Assembly: GCA_002421985.1 (NCBI GenBank)
Contig: DISF01000056.1
Location: forward strand, 11,252-46,154
Length of the DNA stretch: 34,903 nucleotides
From: Roseovarius sp. UBA6217
GTDB taxonomy: Bacteria; Pseudomonadota; Alphaproteobacteria; Rhodobacterales; Rhodobacteraceae
Direction of reading: 5' to 3'
The notes under the pieces were generated by a model. That model had not been told where the DNA came from, searched no databases, and was given only the letters and a program-made list of their open reading frames with translations. The position numbers were made by a program, and so were the translations under genes. Positions 7,213-15,341 of this stretch are shown piece by piece. How positions within the stretch are numbered: position 1 is the stretch's first letter; every line of letters starts with the position of its first letter.

Positions 7213-8181
7213 ATGAACATAGGGTCCGAGCCGATCATTTACGGGCTGATCTTCATCGGCGTGCTGGTGCTCGTCGAGGGGCTTTACCTCACCGTTTTCG
7301 GGCGCTCCATCAGCCTTGACAAGCGGGTGAACCGGCGGCTCGAGATGCTCGAGAAAAACGGCAGCCGCGAGCAGGTGATGGAGACCCTGCGCAAGGAGAT
7401 GGAGCAGCACCTCAAGGCGCGCCGCGTGCCGCTCTACGCGATCCTGTCGGTCAAGGCGCAAAAGGCCGCCATCGCCTTTACGCCGCAACAGATCGTGATG
7501 ATCATGGGTGCCACCGGCGTTCTGGCCTTTCTGGGGCTGACCGTCGGCACCGTCACGCCGCTGCCGGTGCGCGTTCTGGTGTCGGCGGCGATGGGGGTGG
7601 GCGGCGTCTATATGTGGATTTCCATGAAGGCGTCCAAGCGCATGGGAAAGCTGGAGGAGCAACTCCCCGACGCGATCGAGCTTATCGTGCGCAGCCTGCG
7701 GGTGGGGCATCCGTTTTCCTCGGCCATCGGCATCGTCGCCACCGAAGTGTCGGACCCGCTCGCCACCGAATTCGGCGTCATCGCGGACGAAGCCACCTAT
7801 GGCCGCGATATCGGCGAGGCGCTCAAGGACATGGCCGAACGGCTCGACATGCAGGATCTGCGCTTTCTCGCCGTGGCGGTGACCATCCAGCAGCAGGCCG
7901 GCGGCAACCTCGCCGAAATCCTCGACGGGCTGGCCAAGGTGATCCGCTCGCGCTTTCGCCTGTTCCGCCGCGTCAAGGCGATCACCGCCGAGGCGCAATG
8001 GTCGGGCAAGTTCCTGTCGGGCTTTCCGATCATGGCGATCTTTGCCATCCAGATGATAAAGCCCGACTATTACGACGAGGCGATGGAACATCCCTGGTTC
8101 ATCCCGGCGGCGCTGATCGTGGGCGTGTTCCTCGTGCTCAACATCATCGTCATGCGCGCCCTCGTCAACATCAAGGTCTGA
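7213..8181 (+). CDS. tadB: Tad inner-membrane platform protein TadB
   Basis: The 322-residue product is a type II secretion F-domain protein. One N-terminal membrane helix (about residues 8-27) is followed by a cytoplasmic linker and a helix pair near 95-140. The F domain contains LPDAIELIVRSLRVGHPFSS and LAVAVTIQQQAGGNLAEIL, and the protein ends in two further helices (FPIMAIFAIQMI and the C-terminal IPAALIVGVFLVLNIIV). With TadC it forms the inner-membrane platform that couples the CpaF motor to pilin insertion. It begins 7 bases after cpaF and ends 10 bases before tadC. Confidence 0.92.
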   Translation: MNIGSEPIIYGLIFIGVLVLVEGLYLTVFGRSISLDKRVNRRLEMLEKNGSREQVMETLRKEMEQHLKARRVPLYAILSVKAQKAAIAFTPQQIVMIMGATGVLAFLGLTVGTVTPLPVRVLVSAAMGVGGVYMWISMKASKRMGKLEEQLPDAIELIVRSLRVGHPFSSAIGIVATEVSDPLATEFGVIADEATYGRDIGEALKDMAERLDMQDLRFLAVAVTIQQQAGGNLAEILDGLAKVIRSRFRLFRRVKAITAEAQWSGKFLSGFPIMAIFAIQMIKPDYYDEAMEHPWFIPAALIVGVFLVLNIIVMRALVNIKV

Positions 8182-8191
8182 GAGGTCTCCG

Positions 8192-9178
8192 ATGCCCCTG
8201 CCCCCCGCCGTCCTCTCCCTGCTTCTCGACAGCCTCGGCCCGTTCGGCCCGGTGATCGCGATGGGCGGCCTTGGCGTGCTGCTGATGCTGGTCACGCTCG
8301 GCTTCATGCTTCAGCAAAAGCCCGATCCGCTCGACAAGCTCAAACTATATCAACCTGCCCAGGGCGTCACCGGCACCCCGCGCAAGGACAGGCTGCGCGC
8401 GGGCGCGAAAAACAAGAAACTTGATCGTTACGCCTCCTTTCTCGAGCCGCAGAACAAGAAGGAGCTGACCGAGATCCGCCTCAAGCTGATGCAGGCGGGC
8501 TATCGCCACCGTGACGCGGTGCGCTATTATCACGCTGCGCAACTCGGGCTGGCGCTGGGGCTCCTGGCCGTGGGGATCGTCTATTTCCTGCTGTTCAAGG
8601 CCGGAGGCGAGACCGATCTCAAGACTTCGCTGGCCTATATCCTCGGCCCCGGCCTGGTGGGCTACATGCTGCCGAAATACTGGATCACCAAACGCCAGCA
8701 GCAGCGCCAGGAGGAAATTCAGGACGGCTTTCCCGACAGTCTCGACATGATGCTGGTCTGCGTCGAGGCGGGGCAATCAATGGATCAGGCGATCATCCGG
8801 GTGGCCAAGGAAATCCGCGCCTCCTATCCCGCGCTGTCCGAGGAATACGAGATCGTCGCGCTTCAGATAAAGGCGGGCCGCGACAAGCCGTCGGTGCTCG
8901 CCGAGATGAGCGAGCGCTGCGGCGTGCAGGATATCTCGAGCTTTGTCACCGTGCTGATCCAGTCGCAGACCTTCGGCACGCCGGTTGGCGACGCGCTGCG
9001 CGTCTATGCATCCGAAATGCGTGACAAACGGGTCATGCGTGCCGAGGAAAAGGCCAACAAGCTGCCCACGCAGATGACACTTGTCACGATGACGCTTACA
9101 GTGCCGCCATTGCTCATCATCCTGGTCGGGCCGTCGGTGCTGGGGATCATGAAGCTTTTCGAGATGAGTGCCAATTAG
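8192..9178 (+). CDS. tadC: Tad inner-membrane platform protein TadC
   Basis: This 328-residue second F-domain protein has an N-terminal membrane helix (VIAMGGLGVLLMLVTLGFML), a basic loop, and central helices around residues 110-165. The F domain carries FPDSLDMMLVCVEAGQSMDQA and SFVTVLIQSQTFGTPVGDAL, and a hydrophobic C-terminus follows (LTVPPLLIILVGPSVLGIM). It partners TadB as the inner-membrane platform. GAGAGG before ATG 8192 supports the start. The next gene starts 10 bases after its stop. Confidence 0.92.
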   Translation: MPLPPAVLSLLLDSLGPFGPVIAMGGLGVLLMLVTLGFMLQQKPDPLDKLKLYQPAQGVTGTPRKDRLRAGAKNKKLDRYASFLEPQNKKELTEIRLKLMQAGYRHRDAVRYYHAAQLGLALGLLAVGIVYFLLFKAGGETDLKTSLAYILGPGLVGYMLPKYWITKRQQQRQEEIQDGFPDSLDMMLVCVEAGQSMDQAIIRVAKEIRASYPALSEEYEIVALQIKAGRDKPSVLAEMSERCGVQDISSFVTVLIQSQTFGTPVGDALRVYASEMRDKRVMRAEEKANKLPTQMTLVTMTLTVPPLLIILVGPSVLGIMKLFEMSAN

Positions 9179-9188
9179 ACGGGGCGAC

Positions 9189-9737
9189 ATGATAAAAGCG
9201 ATAGCGGCGGGTCTGGCGAGTGTGCTGATACTGTCGGCCTGCGCCGCCGCCCCGCCGCAAGGGCCCTATGCCCCCGGTGCCGCGCCCGGAGCGGCAACGG
9301 TCGATCCGCTTCTGGTGGGTCACCGGCTGATGGATGCGGGCGAATACGAGCTTGCACACCGCGCCTATACCCGCGCCGGGGCAGATCGCGGCCTCACCGC
9401 CGATGTGCTCGCAGGCCTTGGCAGCGCCAATCTCGCGATGGGGCGGCTTGGCACCGCAGAGCGGCTTTTGCGCCGCGCCATCGAGGCCGAGGCGGCAACG
9501 CCGGAAATGTGGAACAATCTCGGCGTGGTGCTGGTGGAAAAGGGCGATTACGCCGAGGCCGAACAGATGCTGCGCCGCGCCTATGCGCTCGACAGCGGCG
9601 AAAGTGACGCGATCCGCGACAACCTGCGTTTGGCTCTCGCAAAATCACAGGATTCGGGTTATGCTGAAGCAGACGATCAAGATTACAAAGTGGTGCGGCG
9701 CGGCGGCGGCAAATACCTGTTGCGCAAGATACCCTGA
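9189..9737 (+). CDS. tadD: TPR lipoprotein of the Tad locus (TadD-like)
   Basis: The 182-residue product starts with a lipoprotein signal ending in LILSAC, a good lipobox. Tetratricopeptide repeats follow from about residue 50 to 150, including ADVLAGLGSANLAMGRLGTAERL and MWNNLGVVLVEKGDYAEAEQML. It should be anchored in the outer membrane facing the periplasm. TadD-type lipoproteins act like pilotins or scaffolds for secretin assembly. ATG 9189 is chosen over ATG 9168, which lies inside tadC, because the signal peptide begins there and a GGGGCG ribosome site precedes it. Confidence 0.85.
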   Translation: MIKAIAAGLASVLILSACAAAPPQGPYAPGAAPGAATVDPLLVGHRLMDAGEYELAHRAYTRAGADRGLTADVLAGLGSANLAMGRLGTAERLLRRAIEAEAATPEMWNNLGVVLVEKGDYAEAEQMLRRAYALDSGESDAIRDNLRLALAKSQDSGYAEADDQDYKVVRRGGGKYLLRKIP

Positions 9738-9766
9738 CGAGGCCGAGGCAGTAAAAGGACGCAACA

Positions 9767-10621
9767 ATGCGCCATCCCGTTCGGATTATCCTGTGCGTGG
9801 CAGGGATCGCCGCGCTGTCCGCGTGCGACCAGACCAAGGGAAACGAGGTTGACCGCGCGCTGCGCGACATCAACGTTATCGACGAAACCAACCTCAACGA
9901 CGTGATGCTGCAATCGTCGGACCCGGCCGAGGCGGTCGCCTATTTCCAGCGCGCCACCGCCGGTGATCCCGACCGGATAGACCTGATGCGCGGGCTGGCC
10001 AAATCGCTGATGCGCGCCGGGCGCGCCACCGAGGCGGTGGTGGCCTGGGACAAGGTCACCGCCCATCCCGACGCCACCGATGCCGATCGCGTCGCGCTCG
10101 CCGGGGCGCATATCCGCAACAATGACTGGACGCGCGCGGCCAAGGTGCTCGACGCGGTGCCCCCCACCTTCGAGACCTATGACCGCTACCGCCTCGAGGC
10201 GATGGTCGCCGATAGCGAACAGGCCTGGGACAAGGCCGACAGCTTTTACGAGACCGCCGTTGGCCTGACCACGAAACCGGCCCCGGTCATGAACAACTGG
10301 GGCTATTCCAAGCTCACGCGCGGCGATGCCGCAGGGGCAGAGCGGCTTTTCGCCGATGCCGTGCGCAACGATCCGGGGCTTTTCACCGCCAAGAACAACC
10401 TCGTGCTCGCGCGTGGGGCGCAGGGCAATTATGCCCTGCCGGTGCTGCCCGCCACGCAGGAGGAACGCGCGCAGCTTCTCTATACGCTGGGCCTCTCGGC
10501 GGTGAAACGCGGCGATGTCGCCATCGGCAAGGGCCTGTTGCAAGAGGCGGTGGAGACCCATCCACAGCATTTCGACGAGGCCGTGCGCAGCCTGCGCGCC
10601 CTCGAAAGCGGCACGGGCTGA
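9767..10621 (+). CDS. Second TPR lipoprotein of the Tad locus
   Basis: This 284-residue protein starts with a lipoprotein signal ending in AALSAC. It carries several degenerate TPR units (AEAVAYFQRATAGDPDRIDLMRGLAKSL, then ATEAVVAWDKVTAHPDATDADRVALAG and a unit around MNNWGYSKLTRGDAAGAERLF). The segment VLPATQEERAQLLYTLGLSAVKRGD forms a C-terminal repeat. AAAAGGA before ATG 9767 is a clear ribosome site. It lies 29 bases after the first TPR gene and shares its layout, so an old duplication is possible, but I see no strong residue-level identity. A role as a second periplasmic scaffold for the Tad envelope complex is inferred from position. Confidence 0.85.
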   Translation: MRHPVRIILCVAGIAALSACDQTKGNEVDRALRDINVIDETNLNDVMLQSSDPAEAVAYFQRATAGDPDRIDLMRGLAKSLMRAGRATEAVVAWDKVTAHPDATDADRVALAGAHIRNNDWTRAAKVLDAVPPTFETYDRYRLEAMVADSEQAWDKADSFYETAVGLTTKPAPVMNNWGYSKLTRGDAAGAERLFADAVRNDPGLFTAKNNLVLARGAQGNYALPVLPATQEERAQLLYTLGLSAVKRGDVAIGKGLLQEAVETHPQHFDEAVRSLRALESGTG

Positions 10622-10626
10622 ACGGC

Positions 10627-11127
10627 ATGGAATTTGACACCCCGGCCAAGGCGGCGCTCTGGTTCCTGCCCTTTGTCACGCCCATCTGCCTGTGGGTGGC
10701 CTATAGCGATCTGCGCTCGATGAAGATCCTCAACAAGGCGGTGCTCGCGCTGGTGGGCGTCTATCTCGTGGTGGGGCTCGCGGTGCTGCCCTTGCCCGAT
10801 TACCTGTGGCGGCTGAGCCATCTCGCGGTGCTTCTGGTGGTGGGGATCGGGGCCAATGCCGCCGGGATGATGGGCGCGGGCGATGCCAAGTTCATCGCCG
10901 CAGCCGCGCCCTTCGTGGCGCCGGGCGATGCCTCGGCCGTCATGCTCATTCTCGCGGGCGTGCTGATCGCGGCCTATGTCACCCACCGGCTTGCGCGCCA
11001 AAGCCCGCTGCGCCGCCTCGCCCCCGACTGGGCAAGCTGGCATTCCGGCCGCCGCTTTCCGATGGGGCTGGCGCTGGGGCCGGCGCTGGCGCTCTATCTC
11101 GCGCTGGCCGCGATCCACGGGGCCTGA
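10627..11127 (+). CDS. cpaA: Prepilin peptidase (CpaA/TadV, family A24)
   Basis: The 166-residue polytopic membrane protein has the two catalytic aspartates of GxGD-type peptidases: Asp28 in AYSDLRSMKI and Asp86 in GAGDAKF. There is no N-methylase domain, which fits the short CpaA/TadV type. It should cut the leader of the Flp pilin after Gly14. It starts 5 bases after the stop of the second TPR gene and has no strong ribosome site of its own, so it is probably translated by coupling. Confidence 0.92.
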   Translation: MEFDTPAKAALWFLPFVTPICLWVAYSDLRSMKILNKAVLALVGVYLVVGLAVLPLPDYLWRLSHLAVLLVVGIGANAAGMMGAGDAKFIAAAAPFVAPGDASAVMLILAGVLIAAYVTHRLARQSPLRRLAPDWASWHSGRRFPMGLALGPALALYLALAAIHGA

Positions 11128-11230
11128 GCGCGGCCCGCCGCAGAACCGCCCGACACAGGCCATATTTCGCGCATGTTCACGGCCCATGATGCCCCCTGTG
11201 AACCGGGGTATCGAGGGCAGGATAACCACC

Positions 11231-12541
11231 ATGAACATGCAGCCTATGACCGGGGTGCAGCCCCCGCCGCCACCCAACCGCATCGAGGAAATGCGCCTGC
11301 CCATCGTGATGATGCGCGATATTCTACTCAAGACCATGTTTCGCAAGAATCTTGACCTTGTGGGCGATATCGCCACGGCGATCTGCCTGCCGCACGCCGT
11401 CACGCAGGAACTGATTGACCTCGCCCGCAGCCAGAGGCTGATCGAGGCGACCGGCACGCTCCACGCCAATTCGGGTGGCGAGATGGGCTTTCGGCTTACC
11501 GATGCCGGGCGCGCGCGCGCGCTCGACGCGCTCAGCCAGTCGGAATATTTTGGCCCAATGCCGGTGCCGCTCGATGTCTATGCCGAACAGGTCAAGCGCC
11601 AGTCGATCCGCAATATCACCATCACCCGCGAGCAGCTCACCTCGGCGATGGGCCATCTCGTGCTGCCGCCCGCGCTGCTCGACCATCTCGGCCCGGCGGT
11701 AAGCGCCGGGCGCTCGATCCTGATGTATGGCCCGCCGGGCAACGGCAAATCCTCGATTTCCAACGGCATCCGCGACGCGATGGGCGACAAGATATACGTG
11801 CCGCGCGCCATTGAATATGCCGGTCAGGTGATCACCGTCTATGATCCGATCGTGCATTCCGCCGCCGAGAGCGAGACCGACGATCCCGGCAGCCTGCGCC
11901 GCCGCCGCACCTTTGACACGCGCTATGTGCGCTGCGAGCGGCCCGCCGTCATCACCGGCGGCGAATTGAACCTCGATATGCTCGATCTGGTCTACAACCC
12001 GGTGGCGCGCACGTATCAGGCACCGCTGCAACTCAAATCCACCGGGGGCATCTTCATCGTCGATGACCTTGGCCGCCAGAAAGAGCCGCCCCAGAGCCTC
12101 GTGAACCGCTGGATCGTGCCGCTGGAGGAATCCCGGGACATCCTCGCCCTGCAATCGGGCGAGAAATTCGAGGTGCCGTTCGATACGCTGGTGATCTTTT
12201 CCACCAACTTCCACCCCAACGAGATCTTCGACAAGGCGGCTCTGCGCCGCATCTTCTTCAAGATCAAGATCGACGGGCCGTCCCAGGCCGATTTTCTCAA
12301 GATTTTCTCGATGGTGGCCCGCAAGAAGGGGATGCCGCTGGACGAGGCGGCGCTTATCCACCTCATCAAGACGAAATACCCCACGATCAAGAACGTCTAC
12401 GCCAATTATCAGCCGGTCTTTTTGATCGAGCAGATGATTGCGATCTGCGAATTCGAGGGCATCCCCTACCAGATGACCCCCGACCTGATCGACCGCGCCT
12501 GGGCCAACATGTTCGTGCGCGAGGAGGAGATCCAGCGCTGA
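11231..12541 (+). CDS. AAA+ ATPase of unknown role linked to the tad locus
   Basis: The product has 436 residues. A Pro-rich N-terminus (VQPPPPPNRIEEM) leads into a helical, possibly winged-helix segment (about residues 35-105) and then the AAA+ core. Walker A is GPPGNGKS at 167-174, and the Walker B-like strand is IFIVDD at about 274-279, with Asp-Asp in place of Asp-Glu. A sensor-1-like stretch reads LVIFSTNFHP, and an arginine-finger candidate lies in ALRRIFFK. I recognise a family of AAA+ proteins found near pilus loci in alphaproteobacteria but know no established function. The gene lies 103 bases after the peptidase gene and before a hairpin, so it looks like the last gene of the tad unit. 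Remodelling of the pilus machine is inference. Confidence 0.8.
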   Translation: MNMQPMTGVQPPPPPNRIEEMRLPIVMMRDILLKTMFRKNLDLVGDIATAICLPHAVTQELIDLARSQRLIEATGTLHANSGGEMGFRLTDAGRARALDALSQSEYFGPMPVPLDVYAEQVKRQSIRNITITREQLTSAMGHLVLPPALLDHLGPAVSAGRSILMYGPPGNGKSSISNGIRDAMGDKIYVPRAIEYAGQVITVYDPIVHSAAESETDDPGSLRRRRTFDTRYVRCERPAVITGGELNLDMLDLVYNPVARTYQAPLQLKSTGGIFIVDDLGRQKEPPQSLVNRWIVPLEESRDILALQSGEKFEVPFDTLVIFSTNFHPNEIFDKAALRRIFFKIKIDGPSQADFLKIFSMVARKKGMPLDEAALIHLIKTKYPTIKNVYANYQPVFLIEQMIAICEFEGIPYQMTPDLIDRAWANMFVREEEIQR

Positions 12542-12562
12542 GCGACCCGCGGAGAGAGTGAA

Positions 12563-12612
12563 GGGGCGGGCCGTGGGCAGCCTCCAAGGGCCCCCTGCCC
12601 CCTGCCCGCCCC
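12563..12612 (+). terminator. Long GC hairpin after the AAA+ ATPase gene
   Basis: An outer 9-bp perfect stem (GGGGCGGGC at 12563-12571 with GCCCGCCCC at 12604-12612) encloses an inner 6-bp stem (GGGCAG at 12575-12580 with CTGCCC at 12595-12600). No T-tract follows, so it may be a transcript-end stabiliser rather than a classical terminator. It lies 21 bases after the stop, at the end of the tad block. Confidence 0.5.
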
Positions 12613-12730
12613 CGCGCGGAATCAGGTATCCATCCGGGTCAAGCCATTTTGGCGGCAATGATCAGGGAAAAGGGCATCAAGCAAAGGCTTGCCGGCCCGG
12701 AAATCCAGAGCGCCCCCAGCCCCCGCTCCG

Positions 12731-12770
12731 GTTTCATAAAACCGTTACATAAATGTTGCATCCGTGTCAC
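12731..12770 (+). promoter_or_regulatory. Pho-box array (PhoB binding region) upstream of pstS
   Basis: Bases 12731-12748 match 14 of 18 positions of the enterobacterial Pho-box consensus CTGTCATAWAWCTGTCAY. The spacing continues: half-sites start at 12731 (GTTTCAT), 12742 (CCGTTAC), 12753 (ATGTTGC) and 12764 (GTGTCAC), exactly 11 bp apart, giving two tandem boxes. The last half-site is the best. The array ends 60 bases before the pstS start. Low-phosphate activation by PhoB is inferred from the motif and the target genes. Confidence 0.8.
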
Positions 12771-12830
12771 CGACTCCGCGTAGCCGGGGGATGTTGGATT
12801 TCTGACGACAAACTGACAGCAGGAGCTTTC

Positions 12831-13871
12831 ATGTCTTACACCAAACTCTCGGTTTCGGTCCTCGCGCTGGCCGCGATGTCCGCAACGACCGCCGCCGCGC
12901 GCGATCAGATCAGCATCGTCGGCTCGTCAACCGTGTTCCCCTATACTCAGGCCGTGGCCGAGCAATTCTCGAACATGACCGGCTCGCCCTCGCCCATCGT
13001 CGAATCGACCGGCACCGGCGGCGGGATGCAGATTTTCTGCGAAGGCATCGGCGAAGGCCATCCCGACGTGACCGGCGCATCGCGCGCCATGAAGGCGTCG
13101 GAATGGGAAAAATGCGTCGCCAATGGCGTGACCGACGTCTCGGAGGCGCTGATCGGCTTTGACGGCCTGTCGCTCGCGATTTCCCGCACGAATGATTTCG
13201 GCTGGGATCTGTCGCTCGAGGATATCTACCTCGCGCTGGGCGCCGAAGTGCCGGTGGATGGCAACTGGGTCGCCAACCCCTACACCAAGTGGTCGGACGT
13301 CAACCCCGCCCTGCCCGAAACCGAGATCGTGGTGCTTGGCCCCCCGCCGACCTCGGGCACCCGTGACGCGTTTGTCGAACTGGCCATGCACGCGGGCTGC
13401 GAAAAGCTCGATTTCGTCAAAAGCGGCGGTTTCGATGGGAAATGGGTCAAGGAAAACTGCTCGCGGATGCGCACCGACGGCCCCTTCATCGAAGCCGGAG
13501 AGAACGACAACCTGATCGTCCAGCGGCTCGTCTCCGATCCCAACGCGATGGGTATCTTTGGCTACTCGTTCCTTTACGAGAACCTCGACAAGCTCAAGGG
13601 CGTCGCCATCAACGGTGTCGAGCCCTCGGCCGACACGATCGCCGACAAATCCTACCCGATCTCGCGGCCGCTCTACTTCTACGTCAAGAACGCGCATCGC
13701 GGCGTGATCCCCGGCCTTCAGGAGTTCATCGCCGAATACATGACCGAAGACGCGCTTGCCCCCGGCGGATATCTCGCCGAGCGTGGCCTTGTGCCGCTCG
13801 CCGATGACCGCCGCGCCAAGCTTCAGGACGAGGTTGTCAACGCGGTGCCGATGATGGCCCCCAAGAACTGA
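12831..13871 (+). CDS. pstS: Periplasmic phosphate-binding protein PstS
   Basis: This 346-residue exported protein has a signal peptide ending near TTAAA (about residue 23). Phosphate-binding segments are visible: IVGSSTVFPYTQ near the mature N-terminus, ESTGTGGGM, and PPTSGTRDAF. It delivers phosphate to PstC/PstA. ATG 12831 is chosen because AGGAG (12821-12825) precedes it and the signal peptide starts there, although the frame is open from 12753. It is the first gene of pstSCAB-phoU, directly behind the Pho-box array, and is followed by a hairpin. Confidence 0.95.
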   Translation: MSYTKLSVSVLALAAMSATTAAARDQISIVGSSTVFPYTQAVAEQFSNMTGSPSPIVESTGTGGGMQIFCEGIGEGHPDVTGASRAMKASEWEKCVANGVTDVSEALIGFDGLSLAISRTNDFGWDLSLEDIYLALGAEVPVDGNWVANPYTKWSDVNPALPETEIVVLGPPPTSGTRDAFVELAMHAGCEKLDFVKSGGFDGKWVKENCSRMRTDGPFIEAGENDNLIVQRLVSDPNAMGIFGYSFLYENLDKLKGVAINGVEPSADTIADKSYPISRPLYFYVKNAHRGVIPGLQEFIAEYMTEDALAPGGYLAERGLVPLADDRRAKLQDEVVNAVPMMAPKN

Positions 13872-13895
13872 GCCCGGCACGGGTTCCATGATCCC

Positions 13896-13924
13896 GACGC
13901 CTCCGCCATACTGGCGGGGGCGTC
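13896..13924 (+). terminator. Stem-loop between pstS and pstC
   Basis: A 13-bp stem with one T-G pair (13896-13908 with 13912-13924, 3-base loop) lies 24 bases after the pstS stop. No T-run follows. In ABC operons such hairpins commonly raise the level of binding-protein mRNA relative to the permease genes; that role here is inferred. Confidence 0.65.
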
Positions 13925-13951
13925 TCACATACGAAAGCAGCAGGCCACGCC

Positions 13952-15328
13952 ATGACGCTCATCGCCTTCCTGATCCTGATTTCCGCCGTGGTGATCGGAT
14001 ACGTGCTCAACCTGCGCAGCGCGCGCGCGCTGCGACATGGCGGCGCGAAGATGCATTCGCTCGACGGCTTTCACGGCGGCTATGCCGCGCTGATGGTGCT
14101 GATCCCGACCTTCATGCTCATCATAACGTGGCTCTTGTTCCAGGGCACGGTCATCGAATATCTGGTCAAAAGCGGCCTGCCGCAGGATCAGTTGGAGGGC
14201 AAGGGCACGGGCGAAATACAGCTCATCATGGCCGAGATTCGCTCCATCGCGGGGGGGCGCATCTTTGGCACACCCGAGGCGTGGAAGCTTGACGCCGCCG
14301 AGCGCATGGTGGCGCTGCGGGCGACTTCGGGGGGGCTTTTGGTGGCGGCGACGGCGGCGCTGGCGGCGGTCATGCTCTATATCGCGCGCCGCAAGGTTGC
14401 CGCCGATTTCCGGGCGCGGCAGGGGGCCGAGGGTATCATCCACGGCCTGATGGTGGCCTGCGCCACGGTGGCGATTTTCGTCACCATCGGCATTGTTGCC
14501 TCGCTGCTGTTCGAGACGATACGCTTTTTCAACATGGTGCCGTTCTGGGATTTCATCCTCGGCACCTCGTGGGAGCCGCAAATCCCGCTGCGCGAGGATC
14601 AGATCGCGGCCGAAGGCGCGTTCGGCATGTTGCCGGTGTTTCTTGGCACGCTGGTCATCGCCACGGTGGCGATGGTGGTGGCCACGCCCATCGGCCTGCT
14701 ATCGGCCATCTACCTGCACGAATTCGCCTCCCACCGGGTGCGCGCGGTGGTCAAGCCGGTGCTGGAAATCCTCGCCGGGGTGCCCACAGTTGTCTACGGC
14801 TTTTTCGCCATCCTGGTGATCGCGCCCGCGATCCGCTCTTTCGGGGCCGATCTGGGCCTGCCCATCGCGCCCAACACCGCGCTGGCGGCGGGCAGTGTCA
14901 TGGGCATCATGCTCATCCCGTTCATCTCGTCCTTTGCCGATGATGCGCTGGGCGCGGTGCCGCGCAGCCTGCGCGACGGCTCGCTCGCGGTGGGCGCAAC
15001 GCCCGCCGAGACCGTGCTCAAGGTGCTGTTTCCCGCCGCCATTCCGGGCATCGTCGGCGGCATCCTTCTGGCCGTGAGCCGCGCCATCGGCGAGACGATG
15101 ATCGTGGTCATGGCCGCCGGTCTCATCGCCAAGATGACGATCAACCCGCTTGACAGCGTGACCACCGTCACCGTGCAGATCGTTACCCTTCTGATCGGCG
15201 ACACGGCCTTTGACAGCCCCAAGACGCTCGCGGCCTTCGCGCTTGGCATGGTGCTGTTCCTGATGACGCTGGTCATCAACATCGCCGCCCTGCGCATCGT
15301 GCGCAAATATCGTGAAATCTACGACTAG
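13952..15328 (+). CDS. pstC: Phosphate ABC transporter permease PstC
   Basis: This 458-residue inner-membrane permease is longer than the roughly 320-residue enterobacterial form. About 150 extra N-terminal residues carry two or three membrane helices and a periplasmic stretch, as is usual in alphaproteobacteria. The core has the transporter helices and the coupling-helix (EAA-like) loop DDALGAVPRSLRDGSLAVGATPAE (about residues 330-353). It pairs with PstA. AGCAGG 8 bases before ATG 13952 supports the start. Confidence 0.93.
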   Translation: MTLIAFLILISAVVIGYVLNLRSARALRHGGAKMHSLDGFHGGYAALMVLIPTFMLIITWLLFQGTVIEYLVKSGLPQDQLEGKGTGEIQLIMAEIRSIAGGRIFGTPEAWKLDAAERMVALRATSGGLLVAATAALAAVMLYIARRKVAADFRARQGAEGIIHGLMVACATVAIFVTIGIVASLLFETIRFFNMVPFWDFILGTSWEPQIPLREDQIAAEGAFGMLPVFLGTLVIATVAMVVATPIGLLSAIYLHEFASHRVRAVVKPVLEILAGVPTVVYGFFAILVIAPAIRSFGADLGLPIAPNTALAAGSVMGIMLIPFISSFADDALGAVPRSLRDGSLAVGATPAETVLKVLFPAAIPGIVGGILLAVSRAIGETMIVVMAAGLIAKMTINPLDSVTTVTVQIVTLLIGDTAFDSPKTLAAFALGMVLFLMTLVINIAALRIVRKYREIYD

Positions 15329-15341
15329 GAATCCCTGGGCC

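Noticed and set aside
5556..7238. A 560-residue open frame on the minus strand opposite cpaF
   Set aside because: It is antisense to an intact cpaF with all catalytic motifs, and its His/Arg/Asp-rich composition is typical of antisense shadows in high-GC DNA.
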